Positions 23,867 through 33,131 are shown, counted from the stretch's first letter. The stretch is DNA of 64,000 nucleotides from Paraburkholderia caribensis (GCF_002902945.1 NZ_CP026101.1:1984001-2048000); one strand, 5' to 3'. Notes: a model not told the origin generated them from the sequence alone. Numbers and translations: made by a program.

Positions 23867-24868
23867 TTATTCAAAGATTTCGCTGGGCTCGCGCAAATGC
23901 TGTCGCGCTTCGTCGAAAATCGCGAGATCGCGCGCCTGGAGCTTCTTGCTGTCCGACAGCACACGCCGCCATCCGCGCGCACCCGCCACGCCGCGATACA
24001 GCCCCAGCGCATGACGCACGATCGCGCCCGGATAGGTGCCGCGCGCGAGTTCGGCACGGCAGTATTCGATCAGCTTCGCTTCCGCTTCTTCGCGGGTCGG
24101 CGCGACATCCGTCGAGCCGTAGAAACGCGCGTCGACATCGGCGAGCACATAGGGGTTGTGATACGCCTCGCGGCCCAGCATCACGCCATCGACGTGCTGC
24201 AAGTGGGCTTCGACTTCGTCGAGCGTCTTGATCCCGCCGTTGATGATGATCTCGAGCTGCGGAAAGTCGCGCTTCAGCCGATATGCGTAGTCGTACTTGA
24301 GCGGCGGAATCTCGCGGTTCTCTTTTGGGCTGAGGCCTTTGAGGATCGCATTGCGCGCGTGCACGATGAAGACCTCGCAACCGGCCTCGGCGATCGTGCC
24401 GACGAAGTCGCGCACGAATGCGTAGTCCTCGACGTCGTCGACGCCGATCCGGTGCTTGACCGTCACGGGCACCGACACCGCGTCGCGCATCGCTTTCACG
24501 CAATCGGCGACGAGTTGCGGCTCCTTCATCAGACACGCACCGAATGCGCCGCGCTGCACACGCTCGGACGGGCAGCCGCAATTCAGATTGATCTCGTCGT
24601 AGCCCCACTGCTCGCCGAGTTTCGCCGAGCGCGCCAGATCGTCCGGCTCGCTGCCGCCGAGTTGCAACGCGACGGGAGCTTCGTCGGCGGTAAACGCGAG
24701 GTGGCGTTCGACGTCGCCATGAATCAGCGCACCCGTCGTCACCATCTCCGTATACAACCAGGTGTGCCGCGACAGCGTGCGGTGAAACGAGCGGCAGTGG
24801 CGATCAGTCCAGTCCATCATGGGCGCCACGGACACGCGGCGGGGACTGGGAACAGGCTTCGAAGACAT
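23867..24868 (-). CDS. dusA: tRNA-dihydrouridine synthase A
   Basis: A 333-residue FMN flavoenzyme that reduces uridine to dihydrouridine in the tRNA D-loop. It shows the DusA signature SVAPMMDWTDRHCRSFHR near the N-terminus, NLNCGCPSERVQRGAFGACLM with the catalytic Cys, VKHRIGVDD and a phosphate-binding NGGIKTLDE with GREAYHNPY. Full-length. Transcribed toward tRNA-His. Confidence 0.95.
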   Translation of the reverse strand: MSSKPVPSPRRVSVAPMMDWTDRHCRSFHRTLSRHTWLYTEMVTTGALIHGDVERHLAFTADEAPVALQLGGSEPDDLARSAKLGEQWGYDEINLNCGCPSERVQRGAFGACLMKEPQLVADCVKAMRDAVSVPVTVKHRIGVDDVEDYAFVRDFVGTIAEAGCEVFIVHARNAILKGLSPKENREIPPLKYDYAYRLKRDFPQLEIIINGGIKTLDEVEAHLQHVDGVMLGREAYHNPYVLADVDARFYGSTDVAPTREEAEAKLIEYCRAELARGTYPGAIVRHALGLYRGVAGARGWRRVLSDSKKLQARDLAIFDEARQHLREPSEIFE

Positions 24869-25209
24869 GAGGCGGCGGACCAGAAAGAAAACAACGTGAA
24901 TTCAGCCCGCAATTTTACCGCAAGCGCGCCCCGAACCCCTCGTTTTGCGCCGCAACAACCCCGGAAGCCCATGATTTACATAAGGTTTTTCAAGCCTTGG
25001 CGCTCCGTTTATAAGGGTGCATACGCGGCAAAACCCCGCCCAGCCTACCTCCCAGCATTGTTTCTAATCTCAGAATAGTAATTTCAAATTATCGGCACAA
25101 AAAATCGATAGTAGGGGTATACACTGGCTTCCATCGACGTTGCGAACAGACCGCTGCAAAGCAAAGACCGCAACGTCTTACTGAATCAAAACATTACGGA
25201 GAGTTCATC
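24869..25209. other. Intergenic region upstream of dusA
   Basis: A 341-base divergent gap between dusA and a secreted small protein. No gene is supported. It must hold both promoters; a TATACA-like element near 25118 is the only visible hint. Confidence 0.5.
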
Positions 25210-25476
25210 ATGAAGACCAAGCTTATCGCCGCAGTTCTGATCGCCGCTTCCGCTACCCTGGCTGCTCCCGCTTTCGCAAGCGGCTACGGCCCGGCTCCGC
25301 ACTACAACCCGACGGTTGGCGCTCCGGCATCGCAACAAGGCCAGAACGCGGAAACGCTCGCAGCTGAAGCGCAGCAAGCCAACGCAAACGCCTACGGCGG
25401 CGTGCAAAACGGTTCGTCGCAAGCTGGCAAGCATGAGCCCGTGACGGGCCCGGGTTCGGTGTTCTTCGGCCACTAA
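25210..25476 (+). CDS. Small secreted protein, unknown function
   Basis: An 88-residue protein with a clear Sec signal peptide (MKTKLIAAVLIAASATLAAPAFA, likely cut after AFA), leaving a small Gly/Gln/Asn/Ala-rich mature protein of about 65 residues. GGAGAG precedes ATG. No Cys and no recognised domain. It resembles in general form the small periplasmic proteins abundant in Burkholderiaceae. Its transcript continues into a repeat-rich 3' region ending in a strong terminator. Confidence 0.8.
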   Translation: MKTKLIAAVLIAASATLAAPAFASGYGPAPHYNPTVGAPASQQGQNAETLAAEAQQANANAYGGVQNGSSQAGKHEPVTGPGSVFFGH

Positions 25477-25501
25477 GCCGAAACCGGATCGCAAGCAGAC
25501 A

Positions 25502-25734
25502 GCAGTTTCGTAGCAGGCAGTACCCAGCAGTATCGAGCAGCACTGGTAGCACGCAGTACTTGCAGTTGCAGTCGTCGTAGAAGTGGCAGCAGGTAATCGT
25601 GAAGTTGCAGTTCCAGATGTAGCAGTACCGCAATCAAGCTTGACCGTAGTAAAGCCGTACCGTTGATGGCGAAGTAGCAGTATCTGGAAGTACCAGCAGT
25701 TGGAAGTTGCCGTACCCTGGCAGTACCACGCAGT
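25502..25734 (+). repeat. GCAGT-rich 3' untranslated region
   Basis: GCAGT occurs twelve times in 233 bases, often as GCAGTAC, AGCAGTA or TTGCAGT, at irregular spacing. The region has no convincing reading frame and lies between the stop of the secreted protein gene and a strong terminator, so it is likely the 3' part of that mRNA or a separate small RNA. Confidence 0.6.
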
Positions 25735-25755
25735 CTGTTGTTGCAGGTGTAGTTC

Positions 25756-25795
25756 AGCCGGATGTTCTTCTCAGAGCATCCGGCTTTGTTTTTTT
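25756..25795 (+). terminator. Strong intrinsic terminator
   Basis: AGCCGGATG (25756-25764) pairs with CATCCGGCT (25777-25785) over 9 bp, followed by TTGTTTTTTT. Confidence 0.9.
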
Positions 25796-25810
25796 CGCCG
25801 CGCAATACGG

Positions 25811-26062
25811 CTATCCGCCCGCCGCGAGCAGTTCGATATCGATGGCTTCGCGCGCCGCCCGAAAGCCCGCTTCGGCCGCCGCGTGCTCGGTCGGCCAGAA
25901 GCCGTCGATCGGCACCAGCCGCCAGTCCAGCATCACCGCGTCGTCCCTCAGTATGCGGAAGTGCGCTTTGACGCCCGTCAGCACCTGCTCGACGCAGACT
26001 TCCATCTCGAACTCCTTGTAGCGCTCCTGGTAGTCACCCATGTCGATGCCTTTCGGCTCCAT
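25811..26062 (-). CDS. Hypothetical protein
   Basis: An 83-residue protein (or 76 from ATG 26041) with an FRILRDDAVMLDWRLVPIDGFWPTEHAAAEAGFRAAREAID core that reads like a small alpha/beta domain. No family recognised. Convergent with the terminator at 25756-25795. Confidence 0.6.
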   Translation of the reverse strand: MEPKGIDMGDYQERYKEFEMEVCVEQVLTGVKAHFRILRDDAVMLDWRLVPIDGFWPTEHAAAEAGFRAAREAIDIELLAAGG

Positions 26063-26110
26063 CGCGCGCCCCTCCCGTTTCAGGTTTGCTCGCCAGAGTC
26101 TCGCAACGGG

Positions 26111-26311
26111 TCAATCACAATCGCCGGACAGGTATTTCCTGCCGTCGCACGTGATTTCGACGCCCGCCCCCTTCCCCGATTTCGCCACCAGGCCCGCGCC
26201 CAGCAACTCTTTTTCGACGACGGGCTGGACGGCCGGCGGCGCCTCCCCCGTTCCGATGTCGTTCAGTTGTCGCAAGGTATCGATTGCATCCGCACTCAAG
26301 GACTTCGTCAT
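26111..26311 (-). CDS. Small hypothetical protein
   Basis: A 66-residue protein with GCGGAGG before ATG. The pattern LRQLNDIGTGEAPPAVQPVVEKELLGAGLVAKSGKGAGVEITCDGRKYL looks like a short helix followed by a beta-wing, possibly a minimal winged helix. Function unknown. Confidence 0.6.
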   Translation of the reverse strand: MTKSLSADAIDTLRQLNDIGTGEAPPAVQPVVEKELLGAGLVAKSGKGAGVEITCDGRKYLSGDCD

Positions 26312-26506
26312 CGCAGCCTCCGCGTTCGTTGGCGGCGCGTCCCCTGTACGGCAACGCGCCAGTCGATGCTGAATTCATGCTAGCACTTCCAGCCGCCATT
26401 GCCGGGGCGCGATGCGCCCGCGCACCCGCCTGTCAGCGCGGAAACGCACGGCCCGCAGGGGCTGGCACGCGCCTAGCGACAATGAAAAAAACGCAGGGAG
26501 AATCCG

Positions 26507-26782
26507 ATGATTGCGACGATGGTGAAATTCAGACGTCATGCATGGGCGTCGATAGGAAGCGCCGCCGTGCTGGCGGCATCGGCGGGTGTCGCGCAGGTGG
26601 CGTGGGGCCAGACCGTGGCGCCGCAGCCAGGCGGCACGCCGATGGTGAAACCGCCGCCCGCGGCGGCCTCAGGCGCGGCGAGCGCGACCAATCCCGACAA
26701 CATGCCCGTCAAGAAGCCACGCAAGCCGCCCGACGACGACATGTCGGTTCATCCGCCCGCCAGCGCGACCAACGCGAAATAG
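26507..26782 (+). CDS. Secreted Pro-rich small protein
   Basis: A 91-residue protein with a basic N-terminus, a hydrophobic segment (ASIGSAAVLAASAGVAQVAWG) and a Pro/Ala/Lys-rich mature part with PVKKPRKPPDDD. GGGAG precedes the ATG. It is probably exported and periplasmic; no domain recognised. Confidence 0.65.
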   Translation: MIATMVKFRRHAWASIGSAAVLAASAGVAQVAWGQTVAPQPGGTPMVKPPPAAASGAASATNPDNMPVKKPRKPPDDDMSVHPPASATNAK

Positions 26783-26858
26783 CAGGCGGCGCGTGAACCG
26801 GCGACGCGCGGCGGCTACCACAACCGCCGCGCGTCAAAGGCAAAAGCACACGCACGCG

Positions 26859-27074
26859 TTACAGGCGCGCAATCGAGACCTCCGTCGACTTGACGAGCGC
26901 GACCACTTCCGCGCCGACCTTCAGTTCGAGTTCGTCGATCGAGCGCGTCGTGATGACCGACGTGACGATGCCGAACGGCGTATCGACGTCGACTTCGGAC
27001 ACGACGGGTCCGCGGATGATTTCCTTCACTTTGCCTTTGAACTGGTTGCGTACGTTAATCGCGGAAATGCTCAT
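26859..27074 (-). CDS. Mop-type molybdate-binding TOBE domain protein
   Basis: A 71-residue single TOBE/Mop domain (SISAINVRNQFKGKVKEIIRGPVVSEVDVDTPFG). Such proteins form hexamers that store molybdate or oxyanions. It lies 45 bases after ssuB on the same strand, so it is probably the last gene of the sulfonate operon, an arrangement seen in other Burkholderiaceae. Confidence 0.88.
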   Translation of the reverse strand: MSISAINVRNQFKGKVKEIIRGPVVSEVDVDTPFGIVTSVITTRSIDELELKVGAEVVALVKSTEVSIARL

Positions 27075-27119
27075 ATCGGATAGCTCCGGTGGGTCGATGA
27101 AAAAGTATCCAGCCAGCGT

Positions 27120-28031
27120 TCAAACTGCCCAGCGGATATCGCGTGCATGCACGGTGCGGCCTTCCTGAGGCGCGGGTTCGCCGGTTGCGCGTGTCTTCAT
27201 CACACGCTGCAACACGCGCTCCTCGATCTGCGCGAACGCCGCTGTCGCCCGTTCGCGCGGCCGCGCGAGCGGCACGGGCTGATCGAGCGCGATCCTGCCC
27301 TCCTCGATCAGCAAAATGCGATCGGCGAGCGCAACGGCTTCCTGCACGTCGTGCGTGACGAGCAGCGCGGTGAAACGGTGCTCGCGCCACAGGCGCTCGA
27401 TCAGCGCGTGCATTTCGATGCGCGTCAACGCGTCGAGCGCGCCGAGCGGCTCGTCGAGCAACAGCAATTGCGGCCGATGCACGAGCGCGCGCGCCAGCGC
27501 GACGCGCTGCCGCTGGCCGCCCGACAACTGCGCGGGCCAGTCGTTGGCGCGTTCGAGCAGGCCGACTTCGTCGAGCACCGCGCGCGCTTTGTCCCGCGAT
27601 GCGCGCCCAAGGCCCAGCATCACGTTCTGCAGCACGGTCTTCCACGGCAGCAGACGCGCGTCCTGAAACATGATCCGCGTGTCGAAGGGCTGCGAGCCGT
27701 CGGCGTGCTTGTCGAGCGTGCCCGAGGTCGGCGCTTCGAGACCCGCGATCAGCCGCAGCAGCGTCGATTTTCCGCAGCCGCTGCGCCCGACGATCGACAC
27801 GAAGCTGCCGCGCTCGATCGACAGATCGAAATCCGCGAGCACCGCGCGCTCGCCGTAGCGCTTGCCGACGCCGCGCAACTCGACCGAAATATCCTGCTTT
27901 TCACGCGCGATCTCGCGCAGCGCGGGAGCTTGCGTCGACGCAAGCTCATGCGTGCCCAGTTGCCGCAGTTCGGCTTCGAGATCCGCGCCCGCAATGCCGC
28001 CAAACGATGCGGACAAGGTGCTTGCACTCAT
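27120..28031 (-). CDS. ssuB: Aliphatic sulfonate ABC transporter, ATP-binding protein
   Basis: ATG 28031 overlaps the ssuC stop (ATGA); 303 residues. It has all ABC motifs: Walker A GRSGCGKST, Q-loop FQDARLLPW, signature LSGGQRQRVALARAL, Walker B LLLLDEPLGALD and the H-loop LLVTHD. The N-terminal 45 residues before the ATPase core are longer than in E. coli SsuB. It powers uptake of alkanesulfonates as a sulfur source. Confidence 0.93.
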   Translation of the reverse strand: MSASTLSASFGGIAGADLEAELRQLGTHELASTQAPALREIAREKQDISVELRGVGKRYGERAVLADFDLSIERGSFVSIVGRSGCGKSTLLRLIAGLEAPTSGTLDKHADGSQPFDTRIMFQDARLLPWKTVLQNVMLGLGRASRDKARAVLDEVGLLERANDWPAQLSGGQRQRVALARALVHRPQLLLLDEPLGALDALTRIEMHALIERLWREHRFTALLVTHDVQEAVALADRILLIEEGRIALDQPVPLARPRERATAAFAQIEERVLQRVMKTRATGEPAPQEGRTVHARDIRWAV

Positions 28032-28858
28032 GCTTTCGTTCCTCGTTGATAGGCAGGATGCCAGCGCAGGGACACGCGCTCGAGCCCTTTCGCGAGCATG
28101 TCGGCGAGCTTGCCGAGCGCCGCGTACAGCAGAATCCCGACCACCACCACATCCGTTTGCAGAAACTCGCGAGCGTTCATCGTCATGTAGCCGATGCCCG
28201 ATTGCGCGGAGATCGTCTCCGCAACGATCAGCGTGACCCACATCAGTCCGAACGCGAAACGCACGCCGACGAGGATCGACGGCAACGCGCCCGGCAGGAT
28301 CACGTCGCGATACAGCGCAAAACCCTTCACGCCGTAGCTGCGCGCCATTTCGATCAGATTGGCGTCGACGGAACGGATGCCGTGATACGTGTTCACGTAG
28401 ATCGGAAAGAACACGCCCAGCGACACCAGAAACACCTTCGCCTCTTCCTCGATACCGAACCAGAGGATCACGAGCGGAATCATCGCGAGCGCGGGGATGT
28501 TGCGGATCATCTGCACGGTCGTGTCGAGCGCGATATCGACGGGCCGGAACAGTCCCGTCGCGAGCCCGAGCACGAAACCAATGCCGCCGCCGATCGCGAA
28601 CCCCGACACCGCGCGCCACGTGCTGACCTTCACGTCCGCCCACATTTCACCCGATTGGATCAGCGACCACGCCGCCTTCACGACGGCGAGCGGCTCGGGC
28701 AGCACGCGCGTGGACAGCACGCCGCTGCGCGCGGCGATTTCCCACGCGAGCAGAATGACGAGCGGCACGATCCACGGCGCGACTCTAAGTGCGAGCGGCC
28801 CGAGATTCAGGCGCGCGAAACTGACACTCGCAGCACGGTTGCCGGAAACAGTCGACAT
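28028..28858 (-). CDS. ssuC: Aliphatic sulfonate ABC transporter, permease
   Basis: A 276-residue membrane protein with about six transmembrane helices. Its EAA-loop region (SYGVKGFALYRDVILPGALPSILVGVRFAFG) contacts the ATPase. The order ssuD-ssuC-ssuB on the minus strand matches the usual operon. Membrane partner of SsuB. Confidence 0.93.
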   Translation of the reverse strand: MSTVSGNRAASVSFARLNLGPLALRVAPWIVPLVILLAWEIAARSGVLSTRVLPEPLAVVKAAWSLIQSGEMWADVKVSTWRAVSGFAIGGGIGFVLGLATGLFRPVDIALDTTVQMIRNIPALAMIPLVILWFGIEEEAKVFLVSLGVFFPIYVNTYHGIRSVDANLIEMARSYGVKGFALYRDVILPGALPSILVGVRFAFGLMWVTLIVAETISAQSGIGYMTMNAREFLQTDVVVVGILLYAALGKLADMLAKGLERVSLRWHPAYQRGTKA

Positions 28859-28915
28859 AAACGAGCACTCCTTTGCTGAACGATGCGTCGTTGAGCATCG
28901 CCTCTGGACAACGAA

Positions 28916-30079
28916 TCAGCTTTGCGACGCCTTCGGCGCATAGTTGTTGCCGACGATTTCGCCGAACGGCCCCGACAGCGGAAGGTTCCCGCTCACGCTC
29001 GAGCGCTGCCGCCCCGGCAGCAGCGGGAACACGAGTTCTGCGAAGCGGTACGATTCCTCGAGGTGCGGATAGCCGGACAGAATGAACGTCTCGATGCCGA
29101 GGTCCGCGTATTCCTGCATGCGCGCCGCAACCTGCTCCGGACTGCCGACGAGCGCCGTGCCCGCGCCGCCGCGCACGAGCCCGACGCCCGCCCACAGGTT
29201 CGGATACACCTCCAGGTCCTCGCGCGTGCCGCGCTTGCCGCCGTGCAGCGCGGCCATGCGCCGCTGGCCTTCGGAATCCATCTTCGAGAACGACGCCTGC
29301 GCGCGTGCGACCGTTTCGTCGTCGAGCTTGCTAATGAGCTTGTCGGCGGCTGCCCACGCTTCGTCTTCCGTCTCGCGCACGATCACATGCAGGCGAATCC
29401 CGAACCTGATCTGGCGGCCGTGCTGTGCGGCGCGCGCGCGGATGTCGGCGATCTTCTTCGCCACCGCCTCGGGCGGCTCGCCCCACGTCAGATACGTGTC
29501 GATGTGCTCGCCCGCCATCTCATGCGCCGCCGGCGACGAGCCGCCGAACCACAGCGGCGGATGCGGGTCCTGCACGGGCGGATACAGCACCTTGCCGCCC
29601 TTCGAGGTCAGATGCTTGCCGACGAAATCGAAGCTCTCGCCCTGATGCGCGCTCGACAGCAGGCCGCGCCAGATACGCAGAAACTCGTCGGTGATTTCGT
29701 AGCGCGTGTCGTGATCGACGAACAGCCCGTCGCCTTCGAGTTCGGCCGCGTCGCCGCCCGTCACGACGTTGATCAGCAGACGTCCGCCCGACAGGCGGTC
29801 GAAGGTCGACGCCATGCGCGCCGACAGCCCCGGCGACGAGATCCCCGGACGAATCGCGACGAGAAACTTCAGGCGCTTCGTGGCGGGAATCAGGCTCGAG
29901 GCGACGACCCATGCGTCTTCGCACGAGCGGCCCGTCGGCAGCAGCACGCCCTCGTAGCCGAGCGTGTCGGCGGCGACGGCGATCTGCCGGAAGTAGTCAT
30001 AGTCGGCTGCACGGGCGCCTTGCGAGGTGCCGAGATAGCGGCTGTCGCCGTGAGTCGGAATGAACCAGAAAACATTCAT
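28916..30079 (-). CDS. ssuD: FMNH2-dependent alkanesulfonate monooxygenase
   Basis: Start at ATG 30079 (MNVFWFIPTHGDSRYLG), with AGGA upstream; the frame is open further upstream but is not protein-like there. 387 residues, close to E. coli SsuD (381). Typical segments are YEGVLLPTGRSCEDAW, FLVAIRPGISSPG, GGRLLINVVTGGD and FGGSSPAAHE. With reduced FMN from a reductase (SsuE, not in the window) it releases sulfite from alkanesulfonates. First gene of the ssuDCB-mop operon here. Confidence 0.95.
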   Translation of the reverse strand: MNVFWFIPTHGDSRYLGTSQGARAADYDYFRQIAVAADTLGYEGVLLPTGRSCEDAWVVASSLIPATKRLKFLVAIRPGISSPGLSARMASTFDRLSGGRLLINVVTGGDAAELEGDGLFVDHDTRYEITDEFLRIWRGLLSSAHQGESFDFVGKHLTSKGGKVLYPPVQDPHPPLWFGGSSPAAHEMAGEHIDTYLTWGEPPEAVAKKIADIRARAAQHGRQIRFGIRLHVIVRETEDEAWAAADKLISKLDDETVARAQASFSKMDSEGQRRMAALHGGKRGTREDLEVYPNLWAGVGLVRGGAGTALVGSPEQVAARMQEYADLGIETFILSGYPHLEESYRFAELVFPLLPGRQRSSVSGNLPLSGPFGEIVGNNYAPKASQS

Positions 30080-30683
30080 CTGCAGTTCCTGCCTTGTTCG
30101 TCTGATGTCTTGGGGATGACGGGATGCGTTGCGTGCGGGCGCCTGCGTAAGGCGTGACACGTCCTGCCGCGAACGCGCAGCGCATCGGAAACGGATGGTT
30201 GAAGAAGATCGCGTCAGCGGCGACAGCGAGGCGGCCTGCCCGGCAGGCCGGGACCGCGCGCCACGGACGGCGCAGCCGGGCAAGCGCGGATGGGCATCGG
30301 ATGGGACATCGCGACGGGTTCTCTCAAGTGAATCGATGTAATCGGCGCACGCGGCGCGCGGCATCCAAGGTGCGCGCTGCGTGTCGGGAAGCGGCGCGCC
30401 CCGCAAGTGCTTATCGCACACGCTTCATGCGTGCTTCATACACGCTGCGCCGCCTGCATGGGAAAACAGTCTATGGACGGCGCTGTTTCTTTTGAACGAT
30501 TTTTTTGAGCTTAGGTTTTCCACTTTCGTGCTTTACCTGACGCTGCAGCATACGCCGCGCACGCGCACCGTCCGCCAGCGCACCTGATCCGCGCCGCACA
30601 ACCCATATAATGGCGCTCGTTCCGATCAACCTGCGCGGGCGTTGCGCAAAGTCAATGACGCCCGGCGACTGTCGCTGTCAAGC
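30080..30683. other. Divergent intergenic region between ssuD and a membrane protein
   Basis: About 600 bases with no supported gene. It must contain the ssuD promoter. A TATAAT at 30606-30611 could serve the rightward gene, although its -35 region is poor. GGCCTGCC and GGCAGGCC form a palindrome near 30232-30248. No SsuA-like gene is present. Confidence 0.45.
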
Positions 30684-31103
30684 ATGCAAAAAATCATCCT
30701 GCCGTTCGTGTCCGGCTTTCTGGCGTCGCTGTTCTTTCATGAGTCGACGCTCGCGCTTCTGCACGCCGCCGGCCTCATCGACCCGACAGGGTTCTCGACC
30801 GCGCCGTTCGTGCCCGTCGGGCTGCCGGAGTTCATCGCCAACGCGATCTGGAGTTCCGTGTGGGGCGTGCTGATGGCGTGGCTGTTGCGCGTATCGCCCG
30901 AGCGGCCCGCGCCGTGGGTTCAGGCCTTCGTGTTCGGCGGCATCGTGCTGACGGCGGCGGGCGTGTTCGTCGTCGATCCCCTGCGCGGCATCTGGCCGAC
31001 GGGCAACATGTTGCCGCGCCTCGCGCTCGGCTTCGCGTCGAACGCGATGTGGGGCTGGGGCGCGCTCGTATTCATGCGCGCCTTCATGACGCGCGAGGAC
31101 TGA
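30684..31103 (+). CDS. Hypothetical inner membrane protein
   Basis: From ATG 30684 (MQKIILPFVSGFLASLFFHE) a 139-residue protein with about four hydrophobic helices, including WSSVWGVLMAWLLRV and AFVFGGIVLTAAGVFVV. A TTG at 30642 would add 14 residues. No family name; conserved-looking among Burkholderia-type membrane proteins. Confidence 0.7.
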   Translation: MQKIILPFVSGFLASLFFHESTLALLHAAGLIDPTGFSTAPFVPVGLPEFIANAIWSSVWGVLMAWLLRVSPERPAPWVQAFVFGGIVLTAAGVFVVDPLRGIWPTGNMLPRLALGFASNAMWGWGALVFMRAFMTRED

Positions 31104-31130
31104 GGCCGCCCGCCCGTTCTTTTGTGTGCT

Positions 31131-32261
31131 TCAGCCCTGCAGGTCGCGCAGCGGATGCTCGTTCGCGGGCCACGGGCTGTCGAACATCTTTTCGACGTCC
31201 GCGCGCGTCACGTCCTCGATACGCGCAAAGCGCCACTGCGGCTTGTTGTCTTTATCGATGATGCGCGCACGGATGCCCTCCGGCGCATCGCCGCGTTCGA
31301 ACGACGAGCGCGTCAAGTCCAGATCGCGGCGCAGGCATTCGGCCATCGTGCCTTCGGCGCGCGTCACCACTTCCAGCGCAACGGCCATCGACAGCGGCGA
31401 ACGCTCGCGCAGCACGGCGCCTGTCTGCTCGGCCCAATCGGCGTAGTTGCAATCGCCTTCGCGATCGAGCGACTGGATGATCTGCACGATATCGGGCAAC
31501 GCGAAGTGCCGGTCGATCGACGTGCGCGCGTCGGCGAGCGGCGATGTGTCGGGCGTCGGCACGATCTTGTGCGATTGCGTTTCGTGCAGCACGGCCGCGA
31601 CGACGTCGGCGCCCAGCTCGAATGACTGCGTTTTCAGGCGGTCGATCAACGCGGGAATCGCCTGGTCGGGCAGCCACGCGTCGGCGAGGCCTGCGTAAAG
31701 CGCGTCGGCCGGGCCGATCGTCTCGCCCGTCACGGCGAGATAGCGGCCGACCGCGCCCGGCGTGCGCGCGAGAAACCAACCCGCGCCGACATCGGGAAAC
31801 AGGCCGATGCGCGTTTCCGGCATCGCCATGCGCGTCGTCGACGTCACGACGCGCAAACCGCCCGTGCGATGCGCGCCTTGCGAAATACCCATGCCGCCGC
31901 CCATCACGATGCCGTTCATGAACGCGATATACGGCTTCGTGTACGTGAAGATGGCGTGGTCGAGCCGGTATTCGTCGATGAAGAACGTGTCCACGGCATC
32001 GCCGTCGCCACGGCGAAACGACTCATAGAGATAGCGGATATCGCCGCCCGCGCAGAACGCGCGCTCGCTCGTGCTGCGCACGACGACGGCCAGCACGTCG
32101 GGATCGTCGCGCCACTGGTCGAGCGCCGCATGCATCGCGCGCATCATGTCCAGCGACAGCGCGTTGAGCGCCTTCGGCCGGTTCAGTTCGATGAAGCCAA
32201 TGCGATTGGCGACATACGTCATCAACTCGTCGGTGGCGCGGGACGATTCGGGTATCGGCAT
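31131..32261 (-). CDS. Enoyl-CoA hydratase/isomerase family, 3-hydroxyisobutyryl-CoA hydrolase-like
   Basis: A crotonase-fold enzyme. ATG 32261 (MPIPESS) gives 376 residues; ATG 32291 would add 10. Motifs: FIELNRPKALNALSLDMM, SERAFCAGGDIRYLYE, the oxyanion-hole GIVMGGGMGISQGAHRTG, and MPETRIGLFPDVGAGWFLAR with the catalytic Glu/Asp pair. The length and C-terminal extension fit 3-hydroxyisobutyryl-CoA hydrolases of valine breakdown rather than short hydratases. Confidence 0.88.
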   Translation of the reverse strand: MPIPESSRATDELMTYVANRIGFIELNRPKALNALSLDMMRAMHAALDQWRDDPDVLAVVVRSTSERAFCAGGDIRYLYESFRRGDGDAVDTFFIDEYRLDHAIFTYTKPYIAFMNGIVMGGGMGISQGAHRTGGLRVVTSTTRMAMPETRIGLFPDVGAGWFLARTPGAVGRYLAVTGETIGPADALYAGLADAWLPDQAIPALIDRLKTQSFELGADVVAAVLHETQSHKIVPTPDTSPLADARTSIDRHFALPDIVQIIQSLDREGDCNYADWAEQTGAVLRERSPLSMAVALEVVTRAEGTMAECLRRDLDLTRSSFERGDAPEGIRARIIDKDNKPQWRFARIEDVTRADVEKMFDSPWPANEHPLRDLQG

Positions 32262-32363
32262 GGTGTGGGCGTAAAGCGGTTGAATGAGCATGCGACGCAA
32301 ACGGTAGCACGCGGACCGGACTTCTTCAGTGAAACCAGCGGACGTGGATGCACCCGTCAAGCC

Positions 32364-33131
32364 TTATGCGCTTTTCGCTTTCGTTGACGCGGCACGGTGC
32401 GACTTCGATGGCTTGTCGGCCTGCTGCGTCTGCGCATGCGTTGCGCCCTCGCCTGACGCTTCGTCCTTGTGTGCCGCTGTTTGCGCGTTGCCCGCTCCGA
32501 ACCATGCCACGAGCGCTGCGTTCACCACGGCATCGAGCGGCGCGCGCGGAAACACAGGGCACGTCAGATGCAAGGCAACGATGCCGTGCATCGTTGCCCA
32601 GAACGCCTCGGCGCACACCTGGCTGTCGGGCGCCTCGGGCGCCTCGGGCAGACGGCCGTCTGCCTTCAGCGCATCGATCGATTCGATTATCAGGCGAAAC
32701 GCCTTGTCGTCAGCGTGGTCCGTGGGGTCCGCGCTGTCGCCCTCATCCGCACCCGCATCGCCGCCGAGCGCCGCGCCCGTGTACGACGGGTCTTCCATGA
32801 AGATCAGCCGGTACGTTTCGGGATGCGCGACACCGAACGCGACATACGCCCGGCCGATCGCCTTGAGCCGCTCGGCGGGATCGGCGATGGCGGTCAACGG
32901 CTCGAAACTGGCGAGCAGCTGCGCATAACCCTCCGCGCACAGCGCACGCGCGATCGCATCGCGGCTTTCGAAGTGCAGATACAGCGTGGCCGGCGAGTAT
33001 TCGATCGCATCGGCGATCTTGCGCATCGACAGCGCGGCAAAGCCCTCGCGCATGACGATGCGCCGCGCGGCGTCGAGGATGCGCGTGCGCAGTTCCAGTT
33101 TCTGGCGTGTCTTTCGTTCGGCGATTCCCAT
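32364..33131 (-). CDS. TetR/AcrR family regulator
   Basis: ATG 33131 gives 255 residues; the frame is open upstream but non-coding in character there. The N-terminal HTH is IVMREGFAALSMRKIADAIEYSPATLYLHFESRDAI. The ligand part resembles the WHG-type C-terminal domain (YVAFGVAHPETYRLIFMED), with an unusual acidic insert (GADEGDSADPTDHADD) and a Lys/Ala-rich tail. Divergent from the epimerase-like gene, with palindromic operators between them. Confidence 0.9.
   Translation of the reverse strand: MGIAERKTRQKLELRTRILDAARRIVMREGFAALSMRKIADAIEYSPATLYLHFESRDAIARALCAEGYAQLLASFEPLTAIADPAERLKAIGRAYVAFGVAHPETYRLIFMEDPSYTGAALGGDAGADEGDSADPTDHADDKAFRLIIESIDALKADGRLPEAPEAPDSQVCAEAFWATMHGIVALHLTCPVFPRAPLDAVVNAALVAWFGAGNAQTAAHKDEASGEGATHAQTQQADKPSKSHRAASTKAKSA

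Noticed and set aside
23810..25078. 422-codon plus-strand frame opposite dusA
   Set aside because: Shadow of the well-supported dusA gene.
25502..25734. CRISPR array or simple tandem repeat
   Set aside because: GCAGT units are only five bases with irregular spacing; there are no uniform repeats or spacers.
30129..30587. Several small frames in the ssuD upstream region
   Set aside because: Arg/Ala-rich, overlapping in different frames and lacking ribosome sites.
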